From: Fructobacillus evanidus
GTDB taxonomy: Bacteria; Bacillota; Bacilli; Lactobacillales; Lactobacillaceae
Length of the DNA stretch: 40,056 nt
Assembly (NCBI RefSeq): GCF_963580165.1
Contig: NZ_CAUZLM010000011.1
Location: 1 to 40,056 of the forward strand
Direction: 5' to 3'
Shown here: positions 8,639 through 16,478 of the stretch, piece by piece
How the letters are laid out: every line of letters starts with the position of its first letter
Position numbering within the stretch: position 1 is the first letter of the stretch
Program-made: the position numbers and the translations under genes
Notes under the pieces: generated by a model
The model's input: only the letters and a program-made list of their open reading frames with translations
Databases searched by the model: none
What the model was told of the DNA's origin: nothing

Positions 8639-9562
8639 ATGGCAAAAGAAGTAACAATTGGCAAGACCGATGTGAAGACAACCAAGCTTGGTTTGGGGAC
8701 CAACAAGGTCGGTGGCCACAACCTTTTTCCTGGTTTGAAGGATGAAGACGGCTATGCCTTGGTCAAAGAAGCCTTGGACGCAGGGGTGGTCTTGATTGAT
8801 ACTGCCTATATGTACGGGGAAGGTCGGTCCGAGGAAATTATCGGTGATGTCATCCAAGATTATGACCGGTCAAAGATTGTGATTGCGACTAAGGGTGCTC
8901 AGGATGCCAGCAACGGTAACAAGCCCAACAACAGCCCAGCATTCTTGAAGCAGGCCGTCGAGGACTCCTTGAAGCGTTTGAAGACGGATTATATCGATAT
9001 CTTCTATATCCACTTCCCAGATGAAGCAACACCAAAGGACGAGGCTGTTGCTGCATTGAACGAATTGAAGGAAGCCGGTAAGATTCGTGCAATTGGGGTG
9101 TCAAACTTTAGCCTTGATCAAATTAAAGAAGCGAATAAGAATAACCAGGTTGATATTGTCGAAGACCACTACAGCTTGGTTTATCGTGGGACTGAAAAGG
9201 ATGAGTGGACTTACTTGAAGGAAAATCAGATTTCCTTTGTCCCATACTTCCCATTGGCATCTGGCCTTTTGACGGGTAAGTACACAAAGGACGATTACGC
9301 TAAGTTTGAAAAGCAATATAGCCAGGACCAATTTAATACCATTTTGTCTGCCTTGGACAAGGTGAAGGCGATTGCCGATGACCATGGAGTCACTGTTGCC
9401 CAAACAATTTTGGCTTGGTACATTGCTAACCCTGCCGTTGGTGCCGTGATTCCTGGTGCGCGCAATGCTGATCAGGTGAAAGCAAACGTTAAGGCCTTGG
9501 ATGTTGACTTGACACAAGCCGAATATGAACAAATTGATCAGGCGTTTGTAGCTTTTAAGTAA
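8639..9562 (+). CDS. Aldo/keto reductase
   Basis: A 307-residue cytoplasmic NADPH-dependent oxidoreductase of the AKR superfamily with a (beta/alpha)8 barrel; the substrate cannot be predicted. The catalytic tetrad is complete: D54 and Y59 in DTAYMYG, K85 in IATKGA, H125 in FYIHFPD. The cofactor-binding end is seen as GVSNFS and PYFPLASGLLTGKY, with a late PGARNADQVKANV segment typical of the family. The start is well supported by AGGAGG about 9 bases upstream. It is a single gene facing rpsT across a shared terminator, so it is probably monocistronic. Confidence 0.93.
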   Translation: MAKEVTIGKTDVKTTKLGLGTNKVGGHNLFPGLKDEDGYALVKEALDAGVVLIDTAYMYGEGRSEEIIGDVIQDYDRSKIVIATKGAQDASNGNKPNNSPAFLKQAVEDSLKRLKTDYIDIFYIHFPDEATPKDEAVAALNELKEAGKIRAIGVSNFSLDQIKEANKNNQVDIVEDHYSLVYRGTEKDEWTYLKENQISFVPYFPLASGLLTGKYTKDDYAKFEKQYSQDQFNTILSALDKVKAIADDHGVTVAQTILAWYIANPAVGAVIPGARNADQVKANVKALDVDLTQAEYEQIDQAFVAFK

Positions 9563-9647
9563 TCACGATTAGAAGATCAGCAGCTGGTCATGATTGTGCA
9601 AGTCATGAGCGATAGTTGACAACTTGCTAGCAAATAAATGATCTCAA

Positions 9648-9684
9648 CAAAAAATCCCCCAACTCGCAAAGAGTTGGGGGATTT
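9648..9684 (-). terminator. Strong terminator for rpsO-rpsT, possibly bidirectional
   Basis: A perfect 14-bp stem AAATCCCCCAACTC / GAGTTGGGGGATTT has a 5-base loop (9666-9670). On the minus strand it is followed by a T-rich tail, matching the end of the rpsT transcript. On the plus strand only a short T-run follows, but it may also end the aldo/keto reductase mRNA. Confidence 0.92.
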
Positions 9685-9704
9685 CGTTTATCAATATTAA
9701 TTGA

Positions 9705-9956
9705 TTACTTTACGTACTTAGCCAAACGTGACTTTTGACGTGAAGCCTTGTTCTTCTTGATCAATCCCTTTGATTGGGCGTGATCGATAGCTGATGATAC
9801 TTGCTTGTACATTTCAGCAGTATCAGCAGATCCGGCCTTGGCAGCCTTCAAGAAGCGCTTAACGGCAGTGCGGTAAGCTGACTTTTGTGGTTCGTTACGA
9901 TCGTGCTGCTTAGCACTCAAACGAACTCGTTGAATTGATGATTCAATAATTGGCAT
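9705..9956 (-). CDS. rpsT: 30S ribosomal protein S20
   Basis: Small ribosomal subunit protein, 83 residues, near the normal length for S20. It is rich in Lys/Arg and begins MPIIESSIQRVRLSAKQHDRN, with the expected long helices (KRFLKAAKAGSADTAEMYKQVSSAIDHAQSKGLIKKNKASRQ, described here as one helical stretch in the middle and C-terminal parts). AAGGAG lies 8 bases before the ATG on the minus strand. It follows rpsO by 46 bases in the same direction with no terminator between them, so the two are probably co-transcribed. Confidence 0.96.
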   Translation of the reverse strand: MPIIESSIQRVRLSAKQHDRNEPQKSAYRTAVKRFLKAAKAGSADTAEMYKQVSSAIDHAQSKGLIKKNKASRQKSRLAKYVK

Positions 9957-10002
9957 ATGTCCGTCTCCTTAAATTTGATTCTGGTTATTTGTAAGCAAAA
10001 GC

Positions 10003-10272
10003 TTAACGACGCAAACCTAAGCGCTTGATCAATTCACGGTAACGCGTAACGTCAGTACCACGGAGGTAACGGAGCAAGTTACGACGGCGACCGATCTTCT
10101 TCAAAAGACCACGTTGTGAATGAAAATCATGCTTGTGCGTTTCCATGTGACCGTTCAATTCGTTGATGTCAGCAGTCAAAACTGCAACTTGAACTTCCAC
10201 TGAACCAGTATCGCCTTCATGGCGGGCATATTCCTTCATGATTTCGTTCTTACGTTCTTGTGTAAGGGCCAT
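10003..10272 (-). CDS. rpsO: 30S ribosomal protein S15
   Basis: Primary 16S rRNA-binding protein of the small subunit platform, 89 residues as usual. Key elements are the N-terminus MALTQERKNEIMKEYA, HEGDTGSVEVQVA, the HKHDFHSQRGL rRNA-binding loop and the C-terminal RRNLLRYLRG. The start is ATG at 10272, with AAAGGTGG 8 bases upstream. An earlier in-frame GTG at 10284 overlaps that ribosome site and is rejected. In several bacteria S15 represses its own mRNA by binding the leader; the leader here can fold (see findings). Confidence 0.96.
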   Translation of the reverse strand: MALTQERKNEIMKEYARHEGDTGSVEVQVAVLTADINELNGHMETHKHDFHSQRGLLKKIGRRRNLLRYLRGTDVTRYRELIKRLGLRR

Positions 10273-10370
10273 AATCATTTCCACCTTTCTTAAATGTCTC
10301 CAAGTGCTGAGAGAAACGACGGTGAGACGTTAATCTAAGGACTTGGACAGTTGTTTTGACAACATGACTA

Positions 10371-10398
10371 ATTATACGGGTTTTTCAAAAAAAATCAA
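10371..10398 (-). promoter_or_regulatory. Promoter for rpsO-rpsT
   Basis: On the minus strand, TTGATT (10398-10393) and a perfect TATAAT (10376-10371) are separated by 16 bases. The leader to the rpsO ATG would be about 90 bases. Confidence 0.75.
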
Positions 10399-10489
10399 GG
10401 ATGCCTTGACATTCAAGGAAAAATCAGCTTCTCCCTTTTCTTAATTGGCAAGCATTCTGCCATTTAGCAGGGGCAACTATGGGCTTTTA

Positions 10490-10498
10490 TGGTAGAAT
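10490..10498 (+). promoter_or_regulatory. Extended -10 promoter for gatC
   Basis: TGG-TAGAAT is a TGn-extended -10 box. There is no clear -35 box at the usual distance. Transcription would start near 10505 and include the leader ORF at 10529-10567. Confidence 0.6.
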
Positions 10499-10528
10499 AG
10501 AACAGTAATTACATCAGAAAGGATAGCC

Positions 10529-10567
10529 TTGAAAAAGACGAAGAAATCCGCTTTTTCAGGCAGGTGA
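10529..10567 (+). CDS. Candidate 12-codon leader ORF before gatC
   Basis: TTG-started frame encoding MKKTKKSAFSGR. AAAGGA (10518-10523) lies 5 bases upstream, a normal ribosome site. The TGA stop (10565-10567) falls inside the AGGTGA that would serve gatC and ends 4 bases before the gatC ATG, an arrangement typical of translational coupling. The peptide is Lys-rich and shows no run of Gln, Glu, Asn or Asp codons. Whether it is translated is unproven. Confidence 0.35.
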   Translation: MKKTKKSAFSGR

Positions 10568-10571
10568 CCCC

Positions 10572-10880
10572 ATGGCAACATCAATTTCAAAAGAAGAAGT
10601 CGCTCACGTTGCTGACTTGGCCAAGCTGAGCTTTTCCGACCAGGAACTTGAGCACTTCACTGGACAACTCCAGGAAATCGTGGCAATGTGCGAGAAGATG
10701 GCAGAGGTGGATACAACCAATGTCGAGCCAACTTTCTCAGTAACACCGAACGTGAACCATTTACGAGAAGATGTTGCGGATAATTGGCATGAAAAGAAGG
10801 CCTTATTGGCCCAAGCACCAGACGAGGCAGCCGACTTAATTAAGGTGCCCGCTATTTTGAACGGGGAGGACGAAGCTTAA
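10572..10880 (+). CDS. gatC: Asp-tRNA(Asn)/Glu-tRNA(Gln) amidotransferase subunit C
   Basis: Small subunit (102 residues) of the GatCAB amidotransferase, which converts mischarged Glu-tRNA(Gln) and/or Asp-tRNA(Asn) to the amidated forms in the cytoplasm. GatC wraps around the GatA/GatB interface. Family features are VAHVADLAKLSFSDQELEHF at the N-terminus and the LREDV...A segment in the second half. Its stop overlaps the gatA start by one base (TAATG). The ribosome site AGGTGA is modest and overlaps the stop of a short leader ORF. Confidence 0.96.
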   Translation: MATSISKEEVAHVADLAKLSFSDQELEHFTGQLQEIVAMCEKMAEVDTTNVEPTFSVTPNVNHLREDVADNWHEKKALLAQAPDEAADLIKVPAILNGEDEA

Positions 10881-12343
10881 TGACTTTTAATTATTTTGAC
10901 AAGACCTTAGCCGACTTGAATGCTGATTTGAAAGCTGGCAAAATCACGGCCGAAGAATTGACCAAGGAAACTTTGGCCAACATTCAGGCAACCGATGAAG
11001 ACTTGCAAGCTTTCGTCCGGATGCACGAAGACGAAGCCTTAGCCAAGGCCCGTGCCGTTGATGAAAAGGGTGATTTTTCAAATCCTTTGGCTGGTATTCC
11101 AATGGCCATCAAGGACAATATCGCCACAAACGGTTTGGAAACAACGGGCGCTTCCCACATTTTGTCAGGGTTCAAGCCAGTTTATGATGCAACGGTCACC
11201 ACTAAGTTGAACGATGCCGGTGCCGTTATCGTTGGGAAGGCCAACATGGATGAATTCGCCATGGGTGGGTCAACTGAAACTTCTTACTACAAGAAGACGA
11301 AGAACGCCTGGGACCACACAAAGGTTCCTGGTGGTTCATCTGGTGGATCGGCTGCGGCCGTTGCTGCTGGTCAGGTCCCTTATGCGCTTGGTTCTGATAC
11401 TGGTGGATCAATCCGTCAGCCAGCCGCCTTCAACGGTTTGGTGGGGATGAAGCCAACTTATGGTCGAGTATCACGTTTTGGGCTCTTTGCCATGGCTTCA
11501 TCTTTGGACCAAATCGGTCCATTGACCCGGACGGTCAAGGATAACGCCTTGGTTTTGAATGCCATTTCTGGTTTTGACAAGAAGGACTCAACTTCTGTTG
11601 AATTGGACGTTCCTGATTTTGCCGAAAAGATTGGTCAAGACATCAAGGGCATGAAGATTGCCGTGCCTGAAGAATACTTCCAAGAAGGAATTTCAGATGA
11701 AGTGGCCACACAGGTTAAGGCTGCCATTGCCCAATTAGAAGCCATGGGAGCAACCGTTGATAAGGTTTCATTGCCACACACGCAATACGGGGTTGCTGCT
11801 TACTATATTTTGATGTCATCAGAAGCTTCTTCAAACTTGCAGCGTTACGACGGTATCCGTTACGGTTTCCGTGCACCAGACGCTAAGTCATTGGAAGAAG
11901 TTTATAAGAACACTCGAACAGAAGGTTTCGGAGACGAAGTTAAGCGCCGGATTATGTTGGGAACATTCTCTCTTTCAGCTGGTGCCTACGATGCCTTCTT
12001 CAAGAAGGCTGCTCAAATTCGAACATTGATTATCGAGGACTTTAATAAGGTCTTTGCTGACTACGATTTGATTGTTGGCCCAACGACACCAACCCAACCT
12101 TACGGTATTGGTGAAGAAATCGGTGATCCAAAGACCATGTACTTGGGCGATGTTTTGACGATTCCAGTGAACTTGGCTGGTTTGCCAGGACTGTCCATCA
12201 ATGCTGGCTTCAATGGTGGCATGCCAGTTGGTATGCAATTGATTGGTAAGCCATTTGATGAAGCAACCCTTTACCAGGTTGCTTATGCCTTTGAACAAGA
12301 AAACCACTTCTACGACCAACATCCGGTTGTAGAAGGGAAATAA
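10880..12343 (+). CDS. gatA: Asp-tRNA(Asn)/Glu-tRNA(Gln) amidotransferase subunit A
   Basis: Amidase subunit that releases ammonia from glutamine. At 487 residues it has normal length. The amidase signature is complete: K78 in AIKDN, cis-Ser S153 in PGGSSGGSAAA, nucleophile S177 in DTGGSIRQPA. These match K79/S154/S178 of characterised GatA with a shift of one. The GGGGAGG ribosome site sits inside the end of gatC and the start overlaps the gatC stop by one base, so translation is coupled. gatB follows after 11 bases. Confidence 0.97.
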   Translation: MTFNYFDKTLADLNADLKAGKITAEELTKETLANIQATDEDLQAFVRMHEDEALAKARAVDEKGDFSNPLAGIPMAIKDNIATNGLETTGASHILSGFKPVYDATVTTKLNDAGAVIVGKANMDEFAMGGSTETSYYKKTKNAWDHTKVPGGSSGGSAAAVAAGQVPYALGSDTGGSIRQPAAFNGLVGMKPTYGRVSRFGLFAMASSLDQIGPLTRTVKDNALVLNAISGFDKKDSTSVELDVPDFAEKIGQDIKGMKIAVPEEYFQEGISDEVATQVKAAIAQLEAMGATVDKVSLPHTQYGVAAYYILMSSEASSNLQRYDGIRYGFRAPDAKSLEEVYKNTRTEGFGDEVKRRIMLGTFSLSAGAYDAFFKKAAQIRTLIIEDFNKVFADYDLIVGPTTPTQPYGIGEEIGDPKTMYLGDVLTIPVNLAGLPGLSINAGFNGGMPVGMQLIGKPFDEATLYQVAYAFEQENHFYDQHPVVEGK

Positions 12344-12354
12344 GGAGGGGACAA

Positions 12355-13806
12355 ATGGCAAACGAAAACTTTGAAACAACCATTGGGCTTGAAGTCCACG
12401 TTGAAATGCAGACAAATTCCAAGCTGCTGTCACCCTCACCTGTTCACTATGGGGATGCGCCTAACGAAAACACCAACGTAATCGACTGGGGTTATCCAGG
12501 GGTCTTGCCCGTTGCCAACAAGGGTGCTATCGAATACGGTATGCGTGTAGCTTTGGCTTTGCATGCCGAAATCACAGAAGACATTCGTTGGGACCGGAAG
12601 AACTACGTTTACCCGGATAACCCAAAGTCATACCAGACAACTCAAATGCGAACACCATTGGGTCGTCATGGCTACTTAGACGTTAACATGCCTGATGGTA
12701 GCGTAAAGCGAATTGGGATTGAAGAACTTCACGTCGAGGAAGATGCTGGAAAGAACACGCACGGTACCGATGGTTATTCATACGTTGATTTGAACCGTCA
12801 GGGAACACCGTTGGTCGAAATCGTGTCCAAGCCTGATTTGTCTTCACCAGAGGAAGCTTACGCTTACTTGGAACAATTGCGTCGAGTTGTCTTGTTTACG
12901 GGTGTTTCGGAAGCTAAGATGCAAGAAGGACAGATGCGAGCTGATGTCAACGTGTCATTGCGTCCACGAGGATCAAAGACTTATGGAACGCGAGTGGAAA
13001 TGAAGAACATTAACTCCTTCCACTATGTCCAATCTGCCTTGGAATTCGAAGAACGCCGTCAGGCACAGGTTATTCGTTCTGGTGGCAAGGTCCGCCAGGA
13101 AACTCGTCGTTACGATGAGCCAACCAAGTCAACGCTCTTGATGCGGGTCAAGGAAGTGGCGGATGATTACCGTTACTTCCCAGAACCTGATTTGTCACCA
13201 ATCCACATTGATCAAGCCTGGATTGACCGTGTTCAAGCTGAATTGCCAAAGTCAGCTGGAGACCGACAAGTGGCCTATGTCCAGGACCTTGGTTTGGAAC
13301 AATACGATGCCGAAGTTTTGACACAAACCTTGGCAATGGCGAACTTCTTTGATGCCGCTGTCAATGCTGGGGCTGATTCAAAACCAGCTGCAAAGCGTGT
13401 TGCCAACTACTTAATCGGCGACGTGAACGCCTACTTGAACAAGAACCAGGTTGAATTGCAGGATACTGATTTGACTCCTGAAAACTTGGCCGGCATGGTC
13501 AAGTTGATTGAAGACGGTACCATTTCAACTAAGCAAGCCAAGAAGGTCTTTGAGGCCATCATGGAAGGTGAAGAGCCAGAAGCCTATGCCAAGGCACAAG
13601 GTTTGGTTCAGATTTCTGACCCAGCCGTTTTGACGCTAATGATCAATGAAGTCTTGGACGACAACCCACAGTCAATTGAAGACTTTAAGGGTGGTAAGGA
13701 CCGAGCAACTGGCTTCTTGATTGGCCAATTGATGAAGAAGTCCAAGGGCCAGGCCAACCCTGGTGTCTTGAACAAGCTTTTGTTAGCCGAGTTAAACAAG
13801 CGCTAA
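12355..13806 (+). CDS. gatB: Asp-tRNA(Asn)/Glu-tRNA(Gln) amidotransferase subunit B
   Basis: tRNA-binding and transamidating kinase subunit, 483 residues. The N-terminal cradle begins NFETTIGLEVHVEMQT, the family signature. Further conserved blocks are KNYVYPDNPKSYQ, EDAGKNTH, DLNRQGTPLVEIVSKPDLSSPEEA, RADVNVSLRP and EMKNINSF. The C-terminal YqeY-like tail domain runs from about residue 330 and ends GQANPGVLNKLLLAELNKR. AAGGAGGGG lies just before the ATG. It is the last gene of gatCAB; a structured region and terminator follow. Confidence 0.97.
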   Translation: MANENFETTIGLEVHVEMQTNSKLLSPSPVHYGDAPNENTNVIDWGYPGVLPVANKGAIEYGMRVALALHAEITEDIRWDRKNYVYPDNPKSYQTTQMRTPLGRHGYLDVNMPDGSVKRIGIEELHVEEDAGKNTHGTDGYSYVDLNRQGTPLVEIVSKPDLSSPEEAYAYLEQLRRVVLFTGVSEAKMQEGQMRADVNVSLRPRGSKTYGTRVEMKNINSFHYVQSALEFEERRQAQVIRSGGKVRQETRRYDEPTKSTLLMRVKEVADDYRYFPEPDLSPIHIDQAWIDRVQAELPKSAGDRQVAYVQDLGLEQYDAEVLTQTLAMANFFDAAVNAGADSKPAAKRVANYLIGDVNAYLNKNQVELQDTDLTPENLAGMVKLIEDGTISTKQAKKVFEAIMEGEEPEAYAKAQGLVQISDPAVLTLMINEVLDDNPQSIEDFKGGKDRATGFLIGQLMKKSKGQANPGVLNKLLLAELNKR

Positions 13807-13863
13807 CCAATAATCAAACAGTAATTGTCGGTTGACCAAAGTGGTTGGCCTTGTTACTGTCAT

Positions 13864-13887
13864 AAAAGCACCGCTTTGCGGGCTTTT
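13864..13887 (+). terminator. Probable terminator after gatCAB
   Basis: AAAAGC-a-CCGC pairs with GCGGGCTTTT, with one bulged A and a TTT loop. The T-run is only four bases. An outer hairpin ACAGTAA/TTACTGT (13818-13824 and 13854-13860) precedes it. Confidence 0.65.
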
Positions 13888-13959
13888 GTACATATATTTT
13901 AGGAGGAAGTCGAGGCTTTACTGATTTTAGGAATGGTCGGGAAGCTTTGCAGGTAAGTC

Positions 13960-15024
13960 ATGAAACGAGCACGAATTATCTATAACCCTAGTTCGGGTCG
14001 GGAAACAGCGAAAAGGGAAATGTTAGACATTATCCGAGTGTATGAAGAGGCGGGGTACGAAACATCGACCTATGCCACCACTCCGGAACCTTTTTCAGCA
14101 CAAAAGGAAGCGACCCGAGCCGCCTTCGAGGGCTTTGATTTAATCGTAGCCGCTGGTGGTGACGGGACAATCAACGAGGTTGTCAACGGGATTGCGCCCT
14201 TGAAGCGTCGGCCTAAAATGGCCATTATTCCGGCTGGGACAACCAACGACTACGCCCGAGCCCTAAAGGTTTCTCGTGATGATCCATTGGAAGCTGCCAA
14301 GGTGATTTTGAAAGGGCAGACGATTAAGATGGATATCGGCCGGATTTCGACTAGAGGTGGCTTAGTGGAAGAGGAAGGGCAAATTTTGGCCCCCGCCGAT
14401 GCCCGCTATTTCATGAATATTGCTGCCTTGGGAACGCTTTCCGAAGTAACGTATGCCGTCCCGTCCGTGATGAAGTCACTTTACGGTTACTTGGCCTACC
14501 TGGTTAAGGGTGCCGAGCTACTAACCCGGTTAGAACCCGTGAAGGCCAAGGTTGTTTATGATGACGGCGAGTATGATGGCGACATCTCGATGATTTTCTT
14601 GGCTCTAACCAATTCGGTTGGTGGCTTTGAATCCATTGTGCCCGATGCCAAATTAGATGACGGTCAATTTACGCTATTGATTGTTAAGGCTGCTAACCTG
14701 TGGCAGATTACGCAGTTGGCCGCTCAGGTTTTGAATGGTTCACACGTGAATAACCCACAGCTGATTTATAAGAAGACGTCAAAGGTTGAAATCACACCGC
14801 TATCAGATGATCATCCAATCAAGGTGAACCTTGATGGTGAGTATGGTGGGGATGCGCCAATGACCTTTGAGAACTTAAAACAACATATTGAATTCGTTGC
14901 TGATTTGTCAGCCATTGACGTGGATGCAACGAATGCTAAGATTCAAGAAGAGTTCGTGGAACAGGTTGAAGCCCTTGAGGCGACCCAGCACGAACCCAAA
15001 GCAGATGAGAAGGAAAATAACTAA
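13960..15024 (+). CDS. dgkB: Diacylglycerol kinase (DgkB-like lipid kinase)
   Basis: Soluble lipid kinase that phosphorylates diacylglycerol, recycling the by-product of lipoteichoic acid synthesis into phospholipid. The 354-residue protein has NPSSGRE at 9-15, the nucleotide-binding GGDGT at 66-70 followed by INEVVNGI, and IPAGTTNDYARAL, all hallmarks of the DAGK catalytic family. The C-terminal tail (about 310-354) is acidic and probably flexible. It is followed after 2 bases by rlmCD, so they are likely co-transcribed. The local ribosome site is only AGGT, overlapping the stop of a 7-codon frame (13933-13956). A strong AGGAGG at 13901 is too far away to serve this ATG. Confidence 0.9.
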   Translation: MKRARIIYNPSSGRETAKREMLDIIRVYEEAGYETSTYATTPEPFSAQKEATRAAFEGFDLIVAAGGDGTINEVVNGIAPLKRRPKMAIIPAGTTNDYARALKVSRDDPLEAAKVILKGQTIKMDIGRISTRGGLVEEEGQILAPADARYFMNIAALGTLSEVTYAVPSVMKSLYGYLAYLVKGAELLTRLEPVKAKVVYDDGEYDGDISMIFLALTNSVGGFESIVPDAKLDDGQFTLLIVKAANLWQITQLAAQVLNGSHVNNPQLIYKKTSKVEITPLSDDHPIKVNLDGEYGGDAPMTFENLKQHIEFVADLSAIDVDATNAKIQEEFVEQVEALEATQHEPKADEKENN

Positions 15025-15026
15025 GC

Positions 15027-16412
15027 ATGGCTAAAGCCAACCGCACAATTAAACAGGCCGCTCCGGTCCATAAAAATGAAGTCATCACTGCTTCAGTGAC
15101 CGATTTAACTTATCAAGGCCTTGGCGTGGCGAAGGTGGATGGTTTTCCGCTCTTTGTAACCGATGCTCTTCCAGGTGAAAAGGCCGAAATTTTGGTGACA
15201 AAGGTCCTAAAAAATTATGGCTTTGCCCGCGTACAACGTTTGTTGGAAAAATCAGCAGACCGAGTTGAACTAACGGACCAGTTGGCCTTAACGACAGGGA
15301 TTGCGCCATTAGCCAATTTAGCTTATCCGGCCCAGTTGGCCTGGAAAAAGTCCCAGGTGCAGCAATTATTTAAAAAAGCCCGCCTCGACGTTGAAGTGGC
15401 CGATACAATTGGGATGGCAGACCCAACCCATTACCGGAATAAGGCGCAAGTACCAGCGCGAATGATTAACGGTCGCCTAGAAACCGGCTTTTTCCGTCGT
15501 GGATCGCACAAGTTGATTCCAACCGATTCCTTCTATATTCAAGACCCAGCCGTGGATGAAGCAATCCGCGTGACACGGGATGTCCTACAAGAGTTTGGCA
15601 TTTCGGCCTATGATGAAGAAGAGGATCGCGGTGTTATCCGCCATGTCATGGCTCGAATTGGTAAAGCAACCGGTGAATTAATGGTTGTTTTGGTGACGAA
15701 AACCAAGAAATTACCAGAAGCAGAGGCCATTGCAGCCGAATTAAAGGCACGTTTGCCAAAGCTTGAATCGGTGATTCAAAATGTCAATAAGGCCCAAACA
15801 AACGTGATTATGGGTTATCAAAATCAGATCTTGTGGGGCAAGCCAGCCATTGAGGATATCTTGCTTGGCAAGAAGTACCTGATTGGCCCTAATTCTTTCT
15901 ACCAGGTCAACCCTGAAACAACTGCTAAGCTTTACCAGTTGGCGAAGGAAAAGGCTGAATTGAAGAAGACCGATATCGTGATTGATGCCTACTGTGGAAT
16001 CGGAACGATTGCTTTGACTGTGGCGAACGATGTGGCCGAAGTCTATGGGGTCGAATTGGTGGAAGCGGCCATTGACGATGCCGAGGAAAACGCACGCATT
16101 AACCAGGTCACCAATAGCCACTTTGTTGCGGCCGATGCGCCAAGTCAGATGCTCAAGTGGGCTGAAGAAGGCCTCAAGGCGGATGTTGTCTTTGTTGATC
16201 CGCCTCGCAAGGGCTTAACAGCTGATTTTATTGAAGCCGTTAGTGAAATCAGCCCAAAGCGCCTGGTTTATGTTTCATGTAACCCAGCGACAATGGTGCG
16301 TGATATTAAGGATTTGGTGGACCATGGCTACGCCCTTGAGGGTGCTATCCAACCGGTTGACCAGTTCCCGCAAACAACCCATGTGGAAGCAGTGGCAGTG
16401 CTGACAAAATAA
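15027..16412 (+). CDS. rlmCD: 23S rRNA (uracil-5-)-methyltransferase, RlmCD/RumA type
   Basis: SAM-dependent enzyme that makes 5-methyluridine in 23S rRNA. Its 461 residues hold an N-terminal TRAM domain (about 15-75, with TDLTYQGLGVAKVDGFPLFV), a middle domain, and a C-terminal Rossmann methyltransferase with DAYCGIGTIAL, FVDPPRKGL and the catalytic Cys in VSCNPATM. The four cysteines that hold a 4Fe-4S cluster in many RumA proteins are missing: the segment at 85-105 reads QLALTTGIAPLANLAYPAQL. Whether it modifies one or two uridines cannot be told. It could also be a TrmA-like paralogue, but the TRAM domain favours RlmCD. Confidence 0.92.
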   Translation: MAKANRTIKQAAPVHKNEVITASVTDLTYQGLGVAKVDGFPLFVTDALPGEKAEILVTKVLKNYGFARVQRLLEKSADRVELTDQLALTTGIAPLANLAYPAQLAWKKSQVQQLFKKARLDVEVADTIGMADPTHYRNKAQVPARMINGRLETGFFRRGSHKLIPTDSFYIQDPAVDEAIRVTRDVLQEFGISAYDEEEDRGVIRHVMARIGKATGELMVVLVTKTKKLPEAEAIAAELKARLPKLESVIQNVNKAQTNVIMGYQNQILWGKPAIEDILLGKKYLIGPNSFYQVNPETTAKLYQLAKEKAELKKTDIVIDAYCGIGTIALTVANDVAEVYGVELVEAAIDDAEENARINQVTNSHFVAADAPSQMLKWAEEGLKADVVFVDPPRKGLTADFIEAVSEISPKRLVYVSCNPATMVRDIKDLVDHGYALEGAIQPVDQFPQTTHVEAVAVLTK

Positions 16413-16446
16413 GCCTAGTTGTCAGTTTGACAAGTAGGCTTTTCTT
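16411..16446 (+). terminator. Terminator after rlmCD
   Basis: AAGCCTA / TAGGCTT and TTGTCA / TGACAA form one long stem with a single mismatch, followed by a TTTTCTT tail. The left arm overlaps the last bases of the stop codon. Confidence 0.85.
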
Positions 16447-16478
16447 ATTTCAAATACTTTTTAGGATGAGGTATCACC

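Noticed and set aside
9563..9647. RNA gene or extra ORF between the aldo/keto reductase gene and the rpsT terminator
   Set aside because: Only short imperfect inverted repeats were seen, with no promoter, ribosome site or recognisable RNA fold.
10273..10284. GTG start four codons upstream of the S15 ATG
   Set aside because: It overlaps the AAAGGTGG ribosome site, and known S15 proteins begin at the MALT methionine.
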